Shown here piece after piece: positions 9,901 through 16,753 of a stretch of 38,324 nt of DNA (the stretch's first letter is position 1; each line of letters starts with the position of its first letter). The stretch spans positions 1 to 38,324 of IMG/VR virus record IMGVR_UViG_3300025217_000024. One strand, written 5' to 3'. The DNA is from a virus. A model generated the notes under the pieces. It saw nothing but the letters and a program-made list of their open reading frames with translations. It made no database searches and was not told the DNA's origin. The translations under genes and the position numbers were made by a program.

Positions 9901-10343
9901 CCCGTGCCTGCGAACCAGGACTGGATGGCAGGCTTGCCCAACTTCACGCCGAAATCGGCAATCGTGATCAGCAGGCGACCATCTTTGACCGTCGCCTCAC
10001 CGATCGTGCCGGTCAGGATACGGCCCACGCCTGCATATTCCTCGCCCGCGTCCACCTCGATCGCGGCGTCTTTCCAATAGAGCGCGGCATAGGCCCGCAA
10101 CAGGGCCGGATCGGACGGGGCAAATTCGATCGTCGAAACGGTAGGCAGCGCCGCGCCGGTCCATCCCTTCTCATCAAAGCCCAGCGCCGACGCAAAGCGC
10201 GGCTCCCGCACGATCCCGGCACGATAATGGAGATTGTCCAGCCAGTAGGGCAGATGGCTACCGCCGCCCGCCATCGCGACCAGACCGGTCGCGCCGGTCG
10301 CCGGATCACGCGGCCACGCCCGAATATAGGCGACCCGGCTCAT
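3951..10343 (-). CDS. Giant tail-tip/fibre protein with 14 repeat modules (2130 aa)
   Basis: The first 400 or so residues look like a tail hub or tip-attachment domain and end in a YNRNHRQHSDGEIAADIL-type segment. From about residue 405 to 1905 the motif (A/S)-N-x-T-E-x-R-T-(A/S)-A recurs 14 times, each usually followed by GQG-x-x-AT. Modules are about 60-120 residues and mostly close with an aromatic-Pro-Glu junction such as FWPQE or VWPAE. Many carry a second GQS-x-WAT motif. One module (12) contains a long insert (about residues 1510-1680) that looks like a carbohydrate-binding or jelly-roll domain, and the C-terminal 220 residues are a different, beta-rich domain. It follows the tape-measure gene with a 4-base overlap. 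A receptor-contacting tail-tip role is inferred from size, repeats and position. Confidence 0.8.
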   Translation of the reverse strand: MSRVAYIRAWPRDPATGATGLVAMAGGGSHLPYWLDNLHYRAGIVREPRFASALGFDEKGWTGAALPTVSTIEFAPSDPALLRAYAALYWKDAAIEVDAGEEYAGVGRILTGTIGEATVKDGRLLITIADFGVKLGKPAIQSWFAGTGGIDGDAVCDGRVKRRSYGYCANVEGRVLLAAHNIYEFGDPARPSQSFPIIRHMGREGYQSVLGWQGSIAATLDALIASSPPQGGGMLAPSINCAKWWTDPTGAPLTADIQGDNSGSYVETAAAIAARLLSAANGPAIVNLTDAIALRPAVVGLHIGDDSETTATALDRLLLPLSLLWRFGTTGQIDIRPWSWSGDAEPVQGRYIGRVKTLAPTKTRRLGYNRNHRQHSDGEIAADILAAGVSYADGTTLEQLKPAEAGSNKTETRTSAAFSGQGALATRNDVIYGSHVTSLPAAIAPGNLIDGNYLSAGFGRYLDGLTLQALRPGEANANVTEGRTAAAFAGQGSLATLNGLAFGSPFLSGFGSLAGLGNLFFGSPYLLEGAGGAQASLSAFKTALGIAGGIFGQSPWATFATSTGVVSRLQSDGYMQANSIYLPNVNFLHNVFPGEYGANVTEGRTAAAFAGQGAFATLNGLALGSPLLSGFGSLAGLGNLFFGSPYLLEGAGGAQASLPAFKTALGTAAAISGQSPWATFSTSTGVVSRLQNDGYMQATGVYLPGANFLSNVFPGEFGANVTEGRTAAAFAGQGMFATLNGLALGSPLLSGFGSLAGRNNLRLGYEQGLLNEGGTAWLSDGMVVTSAGTAAAISGQSPWATFGAPTGKVALLDNNGTLGAQHIHKPGVAWLDTVWPAELGANVTEGRTSAAFAGQGVFATLNGLALGSPLLSGFGSLAGRSNLRLGYEQGLLNEGGTAWLSDGMVVTSAGTAAAISGQSPWATLGLSTGRISTLNDNGHLSTNNIFQNNVGWLDVFWPQDVGSNRTESRTAAAFAGQGTFATQSYVSIDNSALFNMPTRLTPYAADGNYLTASRMAWAEGDTVQAYKPQEPGANATEGRTAAAISGQGGLATRNAVRLGVEGGMVNEAQNFWLTDGNTITAMGTASAITGQSSWATYGGLNPGSVAGQVQHLQGDGNIQASHVYRPGYPELHSVYPLEFGANATEGRTAAAIAGQGPLATRDRVSLGSGGGITNQANNMWLTDGNTITALGTASAVAGQSPWATYGGLNPSNVSGQVQKLQTDGRMDSAHIFKIGAGDLTNFWPGEAGANVTEGRTAAAIAGQTPWATLGVPTNRVSKIDNGGNIESGAIFKSNVGWLDQTWPQEAGSNKTETRTAAGISGQGSLATKNNLRLGYEGGLLNEAQNTWLSDAGVITSYGTASAIAGQSSWATYGGLSTQTVEGRTQRLQSDGYIESSTIYKSGRGFLNSFWAQEGGANVTESRTAAAFAGQGTFATQSYVSIDNSTLFSMPTRLTPYAGDGNYLSAGRLAWAEGDTVQAYKPQEPGSNKTETRTAAAISGQGALATMSQVGASRVTAGNPDNIIPDADYKDMDWWRGGGGTAPAIGGVDMDGGWSMGPKAFVVPAGNFDFFSRFFTAEPGASYKVRVRLWCNDPAFSGSVGAFIHMPGVAWFSLKSGVNNINDRFTSPSDTLIQEYIVRNPSGVPDNANRQWQFRFTGSFTGGSLTMQISITRVAALGDGLVTREDGLTRITEPMAITSQGISAGFAGQGPLATRDRVNLGSGGGIANQANTMWLTDGNTITSLGTAAAITGQSEWATYGAPTGKVSLLDNNGTLAAQHIHKPGVAWLDTVWPAEMGANATEGRTAAAISGQGGLATRNNVRLGYEGGMVNEAQNNWLSDASVITSYGTASAIAGQSSWATYGGLSTQTVEQRTQRLQSDGYIESSSIYKSGSGFLSSFWAQEGGANVTEGRTAAGFAGQGSFATLSQIGYSNIQSYFTLGAMRLDYNITRSDGTTVVTESMSITQLGISAGFAGQQALATRATVGQSQIEANSVGVPVVVSYADQSIGTTTATIVEVGSTTIGDGVDGGCMLMFSCVQDSGSQTDKMVSYQMYVAVNGGSFDLVRQAKIGTDTSSGQTKHRLSVNLIYAVPSGSTVQVFVQARSEQYNNGAASGSFLIQAPTITILGAKR

Positions 10344-13300
10344 AGCTCTTGCGTCCGGTAGAAGTCGGCCATGCCGGACCCGCCGCCCGACTGCCCGGTG
10401 GAACCCTGGGCTGTCAGCGCCTGGAGCGCCGTGCTGATGTCCGAGAGATAATCGACCTGCTCGGCAGCAAGTTTGTTAGCTTCATCCAACTTCGCATTGG
10501 TTGCCGCCTGCTCACCCTGAGCCGCCTTGATCCGCTCATTTTCTGCCTTGATGACAGCTTCCGCAGCATCGATCGCGGTTGTCCGATCCGCACCATATTC
10601 GCTTCCTGCGGTGCCCAGATTGTCGCGGGACGAATCTACCAGTTGCCGGGTTAGAGAAGCCAGCTTGTCAGCCGCGCCGTCTTTGCCCGCCTCCGCATCG
10701 GCCCGCGTCGTCGCGATCTGTGCCAGTAGCGCAGTACGCTGATCCATCACCGAACCTTCAGCCAGATTGCCGAACTTCAGGTCGTCAAGCAGCGCTTGGA
10801 GCGACCCGACGCGATCGGTCAGGATTTGATCGACCAACGCAACACGATCGTCCGCGTTACGCTTCTCGATCGCCACGACGTCGAAGCCATATTGCGAAGC
10901 GATGCGGACACGCTCTTTGGCCTGGCTTTCAAAGGCCTGGAATTGCGCGGCCATTTCCGTGCCCAGGCCACCGAGCAGTTGCTCGACCTCCTGCACCTTC
11001 AACGCTTCGGCCAGCGCAGCTTCAATGTCAGGTGACGACCGAAGCGCCTGTTCCACCGCTGCCGACAGACCGGTGACCGCGCCTTGCGACACTGCAAGCT
11101 GGATCGCATAGGCAATCGCGCTCGCCTGATCGTCGTCAAATTCCGTCGCGCCCTTAGCGATCTTGAGCGAACCGGCCCCTTCGCGCACGCGCCAGTCGCC
11201 ATGCCGTTGGCCGATGGTGACGTTGAACGCGCCGATCGCGCCGCCCAACCGCTCGGCGATCTGCGACAAGCCGTCCTGTACGCTGTCCGCCGCACCGCTG
11301 GCCGCCTGCTTGAACGCGCCGCTATTGCCGCTCAGCGTGGCGTCCCCATCCACACTTGTGATTGTAGCCGCGCCGGACTTCGTTTTCTTGAGCAGACCGC
11401 CAACCACGCTGCCGACGATGCCACCAGCGATCGACCCGATCGGCCCTGCAAAGCTGCCCAATGTCTTGGACAGCAGTTCTTCAGCGGCATAGCCGCCCAG
11501 CGCGCCGCCGATCATGCCACCGGTGCCGCTGCCCCGGATGCCCAGCGCGCCGGTGACCAGGCTACCGGATGCGCCGCCCAGGGCGGCATTGCCGAACGTC
11601 CGCCCCAAAGTTTCGCTCAAGGATTTACCGAACAGCCCCTTGTCGCCAAATATGTCGGTAAACATCTTTTTCAGACCCGTGTTCAGATCATCAAAAACGC
11701 CTTCGAACCCGGCCTTGAAGCCCCACTGCTTGGTGGCTGTGACAATGATGTCCGCGATCGGCGGAACGCCCGGCTGGTCGCCCGGCATGATCCCGCGCGA
11801 TATGCCGCCAGCTAAGCCAGAAGCCGCAGAGGATGGATCAACCGGCGTAGCTGACGACCCGGATATCATACCGGTCGCAGCAGCAGCAGCCCTGCCCAAA
11901 TCGACGATCGCGCCCGACGTCTGCTTCATGTCCTTGGCCGCGCGACCTACTGCGTCAGCGAGTTCATCACCCATCTTGCTGATCTTGTCGCCACCCGTGA
12001 TCTGGTCCTCCAGATCACGGAACAGCCCACCGAACAGCTTTTCGGTCGCGACCTCAGAAAACAGCCGGTCGAACACGTCCAGGCTGCGCTTGGCGAAGTC
12101 GCCCAACGCCTTCGGGCCGTCCTTGCGAAGGCTCTCGACCGTCAGCCGCGTATTCTCGCGCATGTCTCCGACGGCGGAGAGGAATACCTGCTGCATTTGC
12201 TGCTGGACGCGCATTTCGCGCGTCTGCTGGCGCATCACGGCGAGATTGTCGTACAGACCGCGCACCTGATCTTCGGTAACGCCGCGCTTGGCCAGTTCGG
12301 TGGCAAGCTGATCCTCGCTCTCCACACCCATCTTGTCCATCAGCGCATAGCTGAACTGCAGCGCATCGCTTTCGGCCTGCCGACCGGCCAGCGTCAGCTT
12401 GTTCAATGCAATCTGGCGCTCTTGCCCCTGCGCCATATCGAGTAGGGGGCGAACCAGGCTGTTTTGGATGACCGGCTTTAATTTCTCAGCGCTGTCCCTG
12501 ATCTTCTCGAATTCGGCGCGTTGGGCGGCTGTCAGATTTTTGGAACTGGACAGGCGCTCGTTGACGTCACCGATGATAGCGTCGAGCGATCGGGTTGCCG
12601 TCCCTGCCCGATCGATATCACGCGGGGCGCTGTCATATTCGCTGGACATGCGCGCAACAGCTTCGGCTGCGCGATCACTGAATGTCGCAAGGCGTTCGGC
12701 TTCTCTCGCCGCCTTGTCTGCACTATTGTCCTTGGCTGGCTTTTTCGTACTAGGCTTTAGTAAAAGTCCCCGATCAGCCGTTGTGCCGTCACCTTGCAAC
12801 ATGCGAAGTGTGGCATCGGCAATCTTTACGTTTTCCAGTTCAACGCCAAGATTTGCCACCGATGCCGCTGCCTTCGCATAAGCATCATCCGTAAGCGCGC
12901 CCGCCTTACGAAGGTTATCAAGACGTTGAACGGCGTCCGCTGTACCTATCCCAGCCTTGCCGCTAGGATCGGACAGGCGCGTCAAAATGCCCTGCGCGAT
13001 GCTTTTTTGCGCGCCGGGTGCAACATCCTCAAACCATAGACCGCCGCCCATGCCTCCTCGCAATTTGCGGTCGGGTCGTTGCAGACTGGCCACTTCCGTG
13101 CGGAATTCCGCAGCCGCCTTTTGAGCATTGACACGGTTCAACTGTGCTTGGGCGAATGCTAAACCAAGCGCGGCATCGGTCTGTGCCTTCATCTTGCCTG
13201 TTGTGATGTCCATCACTGAGGCAAGGATCGACTGACTGTCGGCAACACCGCTGGTGCTGAGCTTTACCTTCTCTGAAGCGTCATCGACGTCCAGCAACAT

Positions 13301-13780
13301 CGAAACGATCGACGTTCCCGCTGAAACGGCAATGCCAAGCGCTATGCCCCAGCCACCACCAAGGAAGGACGCTAGCCCGCCTAATTTGCCTTTGGTTCCT
13401 TCAGCCGACTGAGCGATCATCGCAATCGCGGAAGCCAACTGCCCGGACTGCTGAGCAAAAATGACGCTCAACCTAGTACCGCTGGAATAACTGGCGAAAA
13501 AATCCTGAACCTGAAAGCCAGCAGACTGCCAACCGGCCCTTTGCAAGCCTAAATTCCTGGTCAGCTTAACCGAAGCATCAGAGGCTTCTCGCGCGCCCTG
13601 TGTTGCTCGTGCCTGTGATTTGGATGCCTGGTCAGTCGCCTGGGACAGATCGCGGGCCGCGTCGGTCGCGCCCTTCTCGGCAATACGCAGCCGATCCAAT
13701 TCAGCATTGGACAGTTTGAGCTGACCGACCAGACCAGACCCATCGGCATTGAGCCGGACGCCGACGACGATATCGTTCAT
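10340..13780 (-). CDS. Tail length tape-measure protein
   Basis: The protein has 1146 residues. A charged, Ala/Gln-rich helical N-terminus (residues 20-90) leads into the segment GFQVQDFFASYSSGTRLSVI, typical of lambda-type tape measures. Hydrophobic Gly-rich stretches follow near residues 130-160 and 780-830 (GSIAGGIVGSVVGGLL), and a long helical C-terminal half completes it. Tape measures set tail length and help move DNA across the membrane. It follows the G/GT chaperone genes, exactly where lambda-like tails have it. No sheath or baseplate-wedge genes are present, so the tail is non-contractile. Confidence 0.92.
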   Translation of the reverse strand: MNDIVVGVRLNADGSGLVGQLKLSNAELDRLRIAEKGATDAARDLSQATDQASKSQARATQGAREASDASVKLTRNLGLQRAGWQSAGFQVQDFFASYSSGTRLSVIFAQQSGQLASAIAMIAQSAEGTKGKLGGLASFLGGGWGIALGIAVSAGTSIVSMLLDVDDASEKVKLSTSGVADSQSILASVMDITTGKMKAQTDAALGLAFAQAQLNRVNAQKAAAEFRTEVASLQRPDRKLRGGMGGGLWFEDVAPGAQKSIAQGILTRLSDPSGKAGIGTADAVQRLDNLRKAGALTDDAYAKAAASVANLGVELENVKIADATLRMLQGDGTTADRGLLLKPSTKKPAKDNSADKAAREAERLATFSDRAAEAVARMSSEYDSAPRDIDRAGTATRSLDAIIGDVNERLSSSKNLTAAQRAEFEKIRDSAEKLKPVIQNSLVRPLLDMAQGQERQIALNKLTLAGRQAESDALQFSYALMDKMGVESEDQLATELAKRGVTEDQVRGLYDNLAVMRQQTREMRVQQQMQQVFLSAVGDMRENTRLTVESLRKDGPKALGDFAKRSLDVFDRLFSEVATEKLFGGLFRDLEDQITGGDKISKMGDELADAVGRAAKDMKQTSGAIVDLGRAAAAATGMISGSSATPVDPSSAASGLAGGISRGIMPGDQPGVPPIADIIVTATKQWGFKAGFEGVFDDLNTGLKKMFTDIFGDKGLFGKSLSETLGRTFGNAALGGASGSLVTGALGIRGSGTGGMIGGALGGYAAEELLSKTLGSFAGPIGSIAGGIVGSVVGGLLKKTKSGAATITSVDGDATLSGNSGAFKQAASGAADSVQDGLSQIAERLGGAIGAFNVTIGQRHGDWRVREGAGSLKIAKGATEFDDDQASAIAYAIQLAVSQGAVTGLSAAVEQALRSSPDIEAALAEALKVQEVEQLLGGLGTEMAAQFQAFESQAKERVRIASQYGFDVVAIEKRNADDRVALVDQILTDRVGSLQALLDDLKFGNLAEGSVMDQRTALLAQIATTRADAEAGKDGAADKLASLTRQLVDSSRDNLGTAGSEYGADRTTAIDAAEAVIKAENERIKAAQGEQAATNAKLDEANKLAAEQVDYLSDISTALQALTAQGSTGQSGGGSGMADFYRTQEL

Positions 13781-14552
13781 CGCGCAGCCCTCGCAAATTC
13801 GGCAAGAGCGGCACGTTCCATCAACTGGATGTCGGCAAACACAACAGGCGAAAAGGCGATACCCATATTGTCGGCAGTCGGTCTGATCACGTCATAGCGA
13901 ATGCCCAGCCGCATGCCCGTCATCGCATGGCGGTCCCACTGGGTGCCCAGCGCCGCGAACAGCGAGAAGGACAATGCTTCGTCTGGGCACAGGGTGATTT
14001 CGCCGGGTCGATCGACCGTCCCGGCAAGCCGATCCAGCATCCATTGCGGCATGATGGCGGCACGGGTCATGGGGTCGTCGTTCCTTCGGATCGCGCCGCC
14101 ACGCCCGCTCGCCCAGGCGCGCGCGGCGGCTTTCAGTTTCCCGCGCGGATCTCGGCGCGCCCGGCGCGGCAGGCAGCATAGGCGGCCAGAATGGCTTGAA
14201 AGACGTTCGGCACACGCAACAACGCACGGAAATTGCCCTCGTTGAAGGGCAGCAGCTCACCGTTGGCGGCGGCCACCATCCGCCAATCGCAAACGATCGG
14301 GGACAAGCCGCGCTGCATCTGCTCGCTGGGAATGCGCCGCTCTACCTCCCTCTCAACCCCACCATCAGGGGCATCAGGAGATTTCGGCGGGGAAAGGATT
14401 AGATTGGTAGAACGGACGAAATCGTCGATCGCATCCTCGTCGAGAATACGAAAGCGCATCTCGATCTTGTTCTCGACGACTTCCCCTTCTTCGGTGACAC
14501 CTGCAAACAGCACCGGCCACCAGACGAGTGTTTCCGAAATAACCTTGAACAT
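13777..14552 (-). CDS. Tail assembly chaperone GT, made by -1 frameshift (258 aa)
   Basis: The frame of the short chaperone 14133-14552 ends at TGA 14135-14133. A -1 shift at GGGAAAC (14142-14136) continues without a stop through 22 linker codons into the DUF1799-like segment ending at 13777. This gives a 258-residue fusion (139 + 22 + 97). In lambda and most long-tailed phages the same G/GT arrangement makes two chaperones in a fixed ratio; the GT form binds the tape measure. The downstream part, starting at ATG 14070 (MTRAAIMPQW, 97 residues), has no good Shine-Dalgarno sequence, which fits expression mainly by frameshifting. It overlaps the tape-measure gene by 4 bases. Confidence 0.85.
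14095..14142 (-). promoter_or_regulatory. Programmed -1 ribosomal frameshift signal
   Basis: On the minus strand the heptamer GGGAAAC (14142-14136) is read in the zero frame as G GGA AAC, directly before TGA. A 5-base spacer follows (14135-14131). Then a 10-bp stem of GCCGCCGCGC (14130-14121) and GCGTGGCGGC (14104-14095) encloses a 16-base loop, with one G-U pair. Heptamer, spacer and strong stem match the known requirements of -1 frameshifting; lambda uses GGGAAAG. The -1 frame stays open into the next coding segment. Confidence 0.85.
14133..14552 (-). CDS. Tail assembly chaperone G (short form)
   Basis: The protein has 139 residues. It begins MFKVISETLVWWPV and contains a beta-rich start with an acidic middle (ILDEDAIDDFV) and a helical C-terminus. 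Position between the tail tube and the tape measure, the length, and the frameshift signal at its last two sense codons identify it as the lambda gpG equivalent. The normal stop follows directly after the slippery heptamer. The unshifted product would be the more abundant form. Confidence 0.82.
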   Translation of the reverse strand: MFKVISETLVWWPVLFAGVTEEGEVVENKIEMRFRILDEDAIDDFVRSTNLILSPPKSPDAPDGGVEREVERRIPSEQMQRGLSPIVCDWRMVAAANGELLPFNEGNFRALLRVPNVFQAILAAYAACRAGRAEIRAGN

Positions 14553-14567
14553 GCGATGATCCCTGAA

Positions 14568-14601
14568 TTCGTGCTGGTTCGTGCTGGAGGGGCAAAGCCC
14601 C
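14568..14601. repeat. Tandem 10-bp repeat and GC hairpin between tube and chaperone genes
   Basis: TTCGTGCTGG occurs twice in tandem (14568-14587), followed by a hairpin of GGGGC (14589-14593) and GCCCC (14597-14601) with a 3-base loop. It fills the short gap between the tail tube and chaperone genes. Such a stem without a T-tract on the transcribed strand could protect mRNA 3' ends or attenuate transcription, lowering chaperone relative to tube protein. That role is inference. Confidence 0.35.
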
Positions 14602-14607
14602 CCGTTA

Positions 14608-15546
14608 TTATTTCGCAGTGATGGTGAAGTCCGCCGATCCGCCTTCGACGGTGTGGCGCAGAGCCAGCGTCCACATCAGCGTATCGTCCTCTTTGCTTTC
14701 GGTGATGTCCGTAATCTGGACCTTGGCCGACGCGGCGTGGAAGATATTGCCAGCGGCTACGCCATGCTCGATCGACCAGGACACAAGACCGCCTGTCCGC
14801 AACGACTGAATGAAATTCTTGGTGGCGATATCGGGTGCTTCGATCACAGCGGTAGATGTGAAGCTATGATTGCCACGACGAACATACCGTTTGCCGACCA
14901 AGTTTCGCATGGCGGTAGCTACGCCAGCATCGGCGCGCCAGGACCGCAGCGCCGGGGCATAACCATCCAGCAGGAACTCGGTATTGTCGATATTGACCTC
15001 GACCGGCTCTTTCCACCGGGTCAGGTCCACCGCTCCAGGCGCAGTCTTGTCGAAGGGGGAGGCAGGCGGGATAAGACCCATCCAGTTAAAGCCTATGAAG
15101 CCATAAGCGCCAGCCGTAAAATCCATCGTAAAGCTGCCGACCATGCCCACAGACTTGCGTCGCTGATCGCTCAAAAAATCATATTGGCTGAGCGACGTGG
15201 CGGACGCGCCTGGCGCAGCGAAATTCTGCACAGCATCCTGCCCCGCCGTCAGTACCGGCGCAGCCATGCCGCAGGCTTCTAGCAGCTCCATCCAGCCCGG
15301 CGCTTGCCCAGCCGTACCCGATCCTGCAATCTCCACCTCATAACTGCTCGTGCGCCGCTCATTGCTGGGCACCGACGCCAGCGCGCCGAACACCCGCGTG
15401 TCGAGATTGCGCTCGATCCGGTCCATATCGACCGGCTTGGCAGAATAGTTGCGGGTCAGGATGCCGTTAGCGGCACCGGTCGGCGCGCTATCGACGCCAT
15501 AGGTGCCTTCCTTCTTGGCAAGGACGACCGCTACCCAATCAACCAT
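14608..15546 (-). CDS. Major tail tube protein
   Basis: The protein has 312 residues and begins MVDWVAVVLAKKEGTYG, a start typical of tail tube proteins in B3-like and other siphophages. The rest is beta-rich (VEVNIDNTEFLLDGYAP, then VQITDITESKEDDTLMW). The tube is a stack of hexameric rings through which DNA passes. It sits between the tail terminator block and the G/GT chaperones, the standard position. It overlaps the upstream gene by 8 bases. The C-terminal part may include an Ig-like domain. Confidence 0.82.
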   Translation of the reverse strand: MVDWVAVVLAKKEGTYGVDSAPTGAANGILTRNYSAKPVDMDRIERNLDTRVFGALASVPSNERRTSSYEVEIAGSGTAGQAPGWMELLEACGMAAPVLTAGQDAVQNFAAPGASATSLSQYDFLSDQRRKSVGMVGSFTMDFTAGAYGFIGFNWMGLIPPASPFDKTAPGAVDLTRWKEPVEVNIDNTEFLLDGYAPALRSWRADAGVATAMRNLVGKRYVRRGNHSFTSTAVIEAPDIATKNFIQSLRTGGLVSWSIEHGVAAGNIFHAASAKVQITDITESKEDDTLMWTLALRHTVEGGSADFTITAK

Positions 15547-15826
15547 TTTGCTTCTCCGTTTCTGACGACCCCGGCGCGACGACAGGGCCGGGGGTCGCAG
15601 GGGTCGTTACGACCGGGGCGGACTCCGGCGTCCAGGCGTCCGGTTCCACATTCGGATCAGGCCTACCCATTCCCTCCAGCACACGGCGGCGCGCCGGGCC
15701 TGTAAGCGGCAAGCCGTAGCCGTCGAGTTCGCGACCGAAATCATCAACGGGGCGCGGCTGAGTTGGTTCTGCCTGGGTTGTTTCCACTGCTGGTTCCACC
15801 GTCGTTTTCGCTTTCCGCTGCCTCAT
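15539..15826 (-). CDS. Pro/Glu-rich small tail-region protein
   Basis: A 95-residue protein. The ends are low-complexity (Pro, Thr, Glu, Val), around a short conserved-looking core DDFGRELDGYGLPLTGPARRRVLEGM. It overlaps the upstream gene by 4 bases and the tube gene by 8 bases, so it is almost certainly translated. Small proteins at this place are common in sphingomonad Mu-like prophages but have no assigned function. It is probably a minor tail or assembly factor. Confidence 0.55.
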   Translation of the reverse strand: MRQRKAKTTVEPAVETTQAEPTQPRPVDDFGRELDGYGLPLTGPARRRVLEGMGRPDPNVEPDAWTPESAPVVTTPATPGPVVAPGSSETEKQNG

Positions 15827-16245
15827 TGACTTTGCTTTCGAATGTGAGATGACGTCTTAAAGGTGAGCATCCACGCGACACGGTATCCGTCGGCGGACAG
15901 CAGCCTGCCTCCGCCATATTCCGTAGGACGCCCGGCTTCGGGGTGGGTCCATCCGACCATCGCGTCGATGACACGATCAACTTCGCGCTTCAGGCCATCG
16001 TCCACTTCATCACCGGCACGGGGTCGTCCTTCGACGATGACGACGACGCCGAACGTCTCATCCACTTTCTGGTCAATGACACCGCTCATGCGATTGGGCT
16101 GGCCCGTGTCGCCCTGGGGCACGACGAACAGGGCCGGGACGGCGCGTGGCGATTCGGTCAGGCCCGCCCATTCCAGCACGCCCTTCACGGACCTGAAACC
16201 GGCATAGCCCATGAGCTGATTGACGATTGGCCCTTGCGCGATCAT
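15823..16245 (-). CDS. Probable tail terminator / tail completion protein
   Basis: The protein has 140 residues with an alpha/beta pattern. A VPALFVVPQ strand is followed by a long FGVVVIVEGRPR strand, a helix with VDRVIDAMVGW, and a final YRVAWMLTF strand. This order resembles lambda gpU-type and Mu gp37-type tail terminators, which cap the tube and join it to the head. It lies between the gpG-type morphogenesis protein and the tube gene, as expected. The assignment rests on position and secondary-structure pattern. Confidence 0.6.
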   Translation of the reverse strand: MIAQGPIVNQLMGYAGFRSVKGVLEWAGLTESPRAVPALFVVPQGDTGQPNRMSGVIDQKVDETFGVVVIVEGRPRAGDEVDDGLKREVDRVIDAMVGWTHPEAGRPTEYGGGRLLSADGYRVAWMLTFKTSSHIRKQSQ

Positions 16246-16751
16246 GCGCCGCCCTTTCCGAACAGGGTACGGACGAAGTCACCCATAATCTCTACCACCG
16301 TGCGCTGCTCATCAGGCCCGAAACCGATATATTGCCGCTTGGGCATGACTACCTGGGCGACGATCCTTCCACCAAAGGACAGCGCCTTCTTGCTACGCGG
16401 CTTGATCGTGCCGCCATCATTATGGATGCGGGCGTATCGGGCCGGGCCTGCCGTCCCGGTCACACCGACCTGCGCGAAATCAGACCCGAAATCGGGAACG
16501 ATCGCGTTGAGCAGGTGACGATCCAGTTGCAGCAACGGGCGACCCGGATCGACATTATCGCGACGCTTTTTCCAGGGAACACCAAAGGGATCGCGTTCCT
16601 GGGCGAAGCGATCACGGACGTGATCCATCCATTCCGCTGCTATCTCACCCATCGGGTGGCGCAGGTCCGCACCCTCTTTGATAGCGCGATCTAGCGCGGC
16701 ATTCAGTTCGGCGTCGTCGAGCTGGATGGCAACGTCAATGCCCGCACCCAT
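16242..16751 (-). CDS. Virion morphogenesis protein (Mu gpG / tail completion S family)
   Basis: The protein has 169 residues from ATG 16751; a TTG at 16757 would overlap the previous stop. The segment RDRFAQERDPFGVPWKKR followed by LLQLDRHLLNAI is characteristic of the phage virion morphogenesis family (Mu gpG, P2 gpS). These proteins act at the head-tail joining or tail completion step. Later residues IHNDGGTI and PKRQYIGF also fit the family. It overlaps neighbours on both sides in the leftward operon. Confidence 0.8.
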   Translation of the reverse strand: MGAGIDVAIQLDDAELNAALDRAIKEGADLRHPMGEIAAEWMDHVRDRFAQERDPFGVPWKKRRDNVDPGRPLLQLDRHLLNAIVPDFGSDFAQVGVTGTAGPARYARIHNDGGTIKPRSKKALSFGGRIVAQVVMPKRQYIGFGPDEQRTVVEIMGDFVRTLFGKGGA

Positions 16752-16753
16752 CG

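Noticed and set aside
3951-10343. CRISPR-like regularly spaced repeats
   Set aside because: The repeats are coding, differ at synonymous positions and have no uniform spacers. They are protein modules.
13892-14260. A leftward frame overlapping both chaperone segments
   Set aside because: It is in the third frame, not the -1 frame used by the frameshift. It is Arg-rich without structure and has no ribosome site.
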